From contig JAIXMP010000019.1 of the NCBI GenBank assembly GCA_025677815.1, positions 186,001 through 250,000 on the forward strand: a stretch of DNA of 64,000 bases, in the 5' to 3' direction. Of this stretch, positions 62,527 to 64,000 are shown one piece after another. Below the pieces are notes generated by a model, which saw only the letters and a list, made by a program, of their open reading frames with translations, did not search any database and had not been told where the DNA came from. The DNA is from Phascolomyces articulosus. Lineage: Eukaryota; Mucoromycota; Mucoromycetes; Mucorales; Lichtheimiaceae. The position numbers and the translations under genes were made by a program. Position 1 is the first letter of the stretch; each line of letters starts with the position of its first letter.

Positions 62527-64000
62527 GCCGCAAGATGAGAGATGAAAATCAGGTCAGTATACTATAAAGATAAATATCGTGTTGGCTATAAATGGTAACA
62601 GGAAAAGAGCTGATTTGCTAACTAATATATTAAATCTCTTATTGAGTAATTTTTTATGCCGAATGAAACGGGGTCTCAGTTGATCTACGGTTAGCAACCA
62701 ATATATCGAGCGATTATACTTGTAGGTTTCTCTTTCTTCTTTACCACATTCTTTACATATTGAATTGTTATCTGTTCATCAGCTTATACTCTTTTGCAAA
62801 TTTTCTAGTATGAAACCGAACGGATTCCGATTGTGCACCAGTGAAATCTTCTCTGGTTGATGCTAACGACTGCTGCAAAGATGACTACTCCTATTATGTA
62901 TGGATCGAATGGCGTGGAACGAATTTTATTGTCTTATTATTCAAGTGAAGCGCGTATATGTTGATAATGTAAGTACAGTCTGGCTTTTATTGATCTGATC
63001 TTATGTACTGGTGGAAGTGATTCAATATATTTCCCGCTGTTTTCGATATATAATTATACTTACATTGTTATTGTTTATTGACATGCCGTTAAAAAATACC
63101 ATTGAATCTCTAACACCGTTCGACATTATATTATGTTATATTACAGGTCTTTCTTCTTTGCAAGCTTCTTCTATTACAGTTATGAAACACGATTGGTTCT
63201 TCCCTTGCCGTATAAAAAGCGAATTGAACTGTTTGGTGGAAGCATCTTTTCTTTTTTCTTCTCTGTGTCTTTTCTGAGGTTGGACGACGTTCTATGCTAG
63301 TGTTGGGGGCCGACCGACTTCACTAGTTTACTGACCCCAACTTTGGTTAAGATTGGTCTGCTTGAAATTGGATGCAAGGTTTGCCGGCCGCGCTTGTATG
63401 CTGATTTCAGTAGTCGCACTTTTACCTCGAGGTTGAACAGAGCTCCTATCTGGAACTGTTGCCAAGTCGATACCAGGCAAAAAAGAAAACTTTTCTAGGA
63501 GGACTTTTTTGTCCCCAACAGCTTCTTATACGCTTTCACCTAACAATTTGATTTGGTCAGCAAATAAGCAACAGCAACGCGATGATGGTAAAACGAAACG
63601 GCAATAACACTTTTACTGTTTGAATAAACTAATATTATTCTTATTTATTACTAATCGTATATAGATCGCATTCATCCTTTTGAAACGAGTGGTCTATCTT
63701 TTGCGTCCTCAAGTTCTTTGCGTCCTCATGTATTTCTCGTTCTCCAGGTCATTCAAGTCATTCACAATAGTATTCCTTTAGTCATTCACAATTGTATTCC
63801 TTTAGTCGTTCAATTTTTCCCTGTAAACAACAAAAACATTTGGGTCTTTTGACATAGTGCAGTTGGGCCAACCAACTGAGGGATAGGGTGGGTTTTCCTC
63901 GTTTTAATAAACATCAAACTTGAAAAAAAAACATGACTGTGTTGGTATTTTTTTTATATGTTTGAAATAATTAATTCAATTTAATAATGGCTGTTTGTAC
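62527..64000. other. gene-poor right edge
   Basis: No supported gene; an 88-codon frame at 63011-63277 is hydrophobic and unrecognised. A GC-richer patch (about 63280-63480) contains GTTGGGG and CCCCAAC that could pair. The sequence runs off the edge in AT-rich DNA. Confidence 0.4.
63757..63815. repeat. 24-nt tandem repeat, two units plus a partial
   Basis: GTCATTCACAAT, one variable base, then GTATTCCTTTA occurs at 63757-63780 and 63781-63804, with one A/T difference, followed by a partial third unit. A related TTTGCGTCCTCA duplication lies just upstream (about 63700-63730). Confidence 0.75.

Overview
The window looks like a nuclear contig from an early-diverging filamentous fungus, most likely Mucoromycota (Mucorales-like). 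The grounds are AT-rich DNA, many 50-150 nt introns with GTAAGT-type donors, serine/asparagine/glutamine-rich extensions on conserved proteins, and gene content of fungal type (squalene synthase, Sec2, Stb6-like, alpha-arrestin). The order or genus cannot be fixed from the sequence alone. All exon-intron models were built by hand by joining frames at GT-AG sites; joins marked intact keep the reading frame throughout.

Layout. 0-5 kb: a possible 3' exon at the left edge and a small secreted, probably GPI-anchored protein (2.6-3.1 kb, minus). 5-13.3 kb: PKA catalytic subunit, squalene synthase and a mitochondrial FAD/folate-type carrier. 13.9-18.7 kb: first cluster of an unrecognised small-protein family (two decayed copies, one intact). 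20-30.4 kb: a dense block of core genes, Sec2-type Rab GEF, Stb6-like protein, SRP-receptor beta and an SLC45/Sut1-type sugar:H+ symporter. 30.4-40.5 kb: gene-poor AT-rich DNA with one long RNA-type hairpin and a GC-richer island. 40.5-49.5 kb: alpha-arrestin, CASTOR/GATS-like ACT-domain protein and a diacylglycerol-lipase-like enzyme. 51-54.7 kb: second cluster of the small-protein family (one decayed copy, two intact). 54.7-64 kb: gene-poor, repeat-bearing DNA with a 4-copy 47-nt repeat, a tRNA-like structure lacking a D-arm, and a tandem duplication of about 230 nt.

How the genes relate. Several genes act in nutrient signalling and membrane traffic: PKA, the CASTOR-like protein (TORC1 arginine sensing in animals), an alpha-arrestin with a PPxY motif, Sec2 (Rab activation in exocytosis), SRP-receptor beta (ER targeting) and a sugar symporter. 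They are separate transcription units, often convergent. One pair (Stb6-like and SRP-receptor beta) is divergent over about 240 bp. There is no sign of an operon or a biosynthetic cluster.

The most interesting signal is the dispersed family of small three-exon genes (about 172-188 aa when intact). They share an EH-centred core motif, conserved phase-2 introns and a charged helical C-terminus, and occur as three intact genes plus at least three relics. I do not recognise this family.
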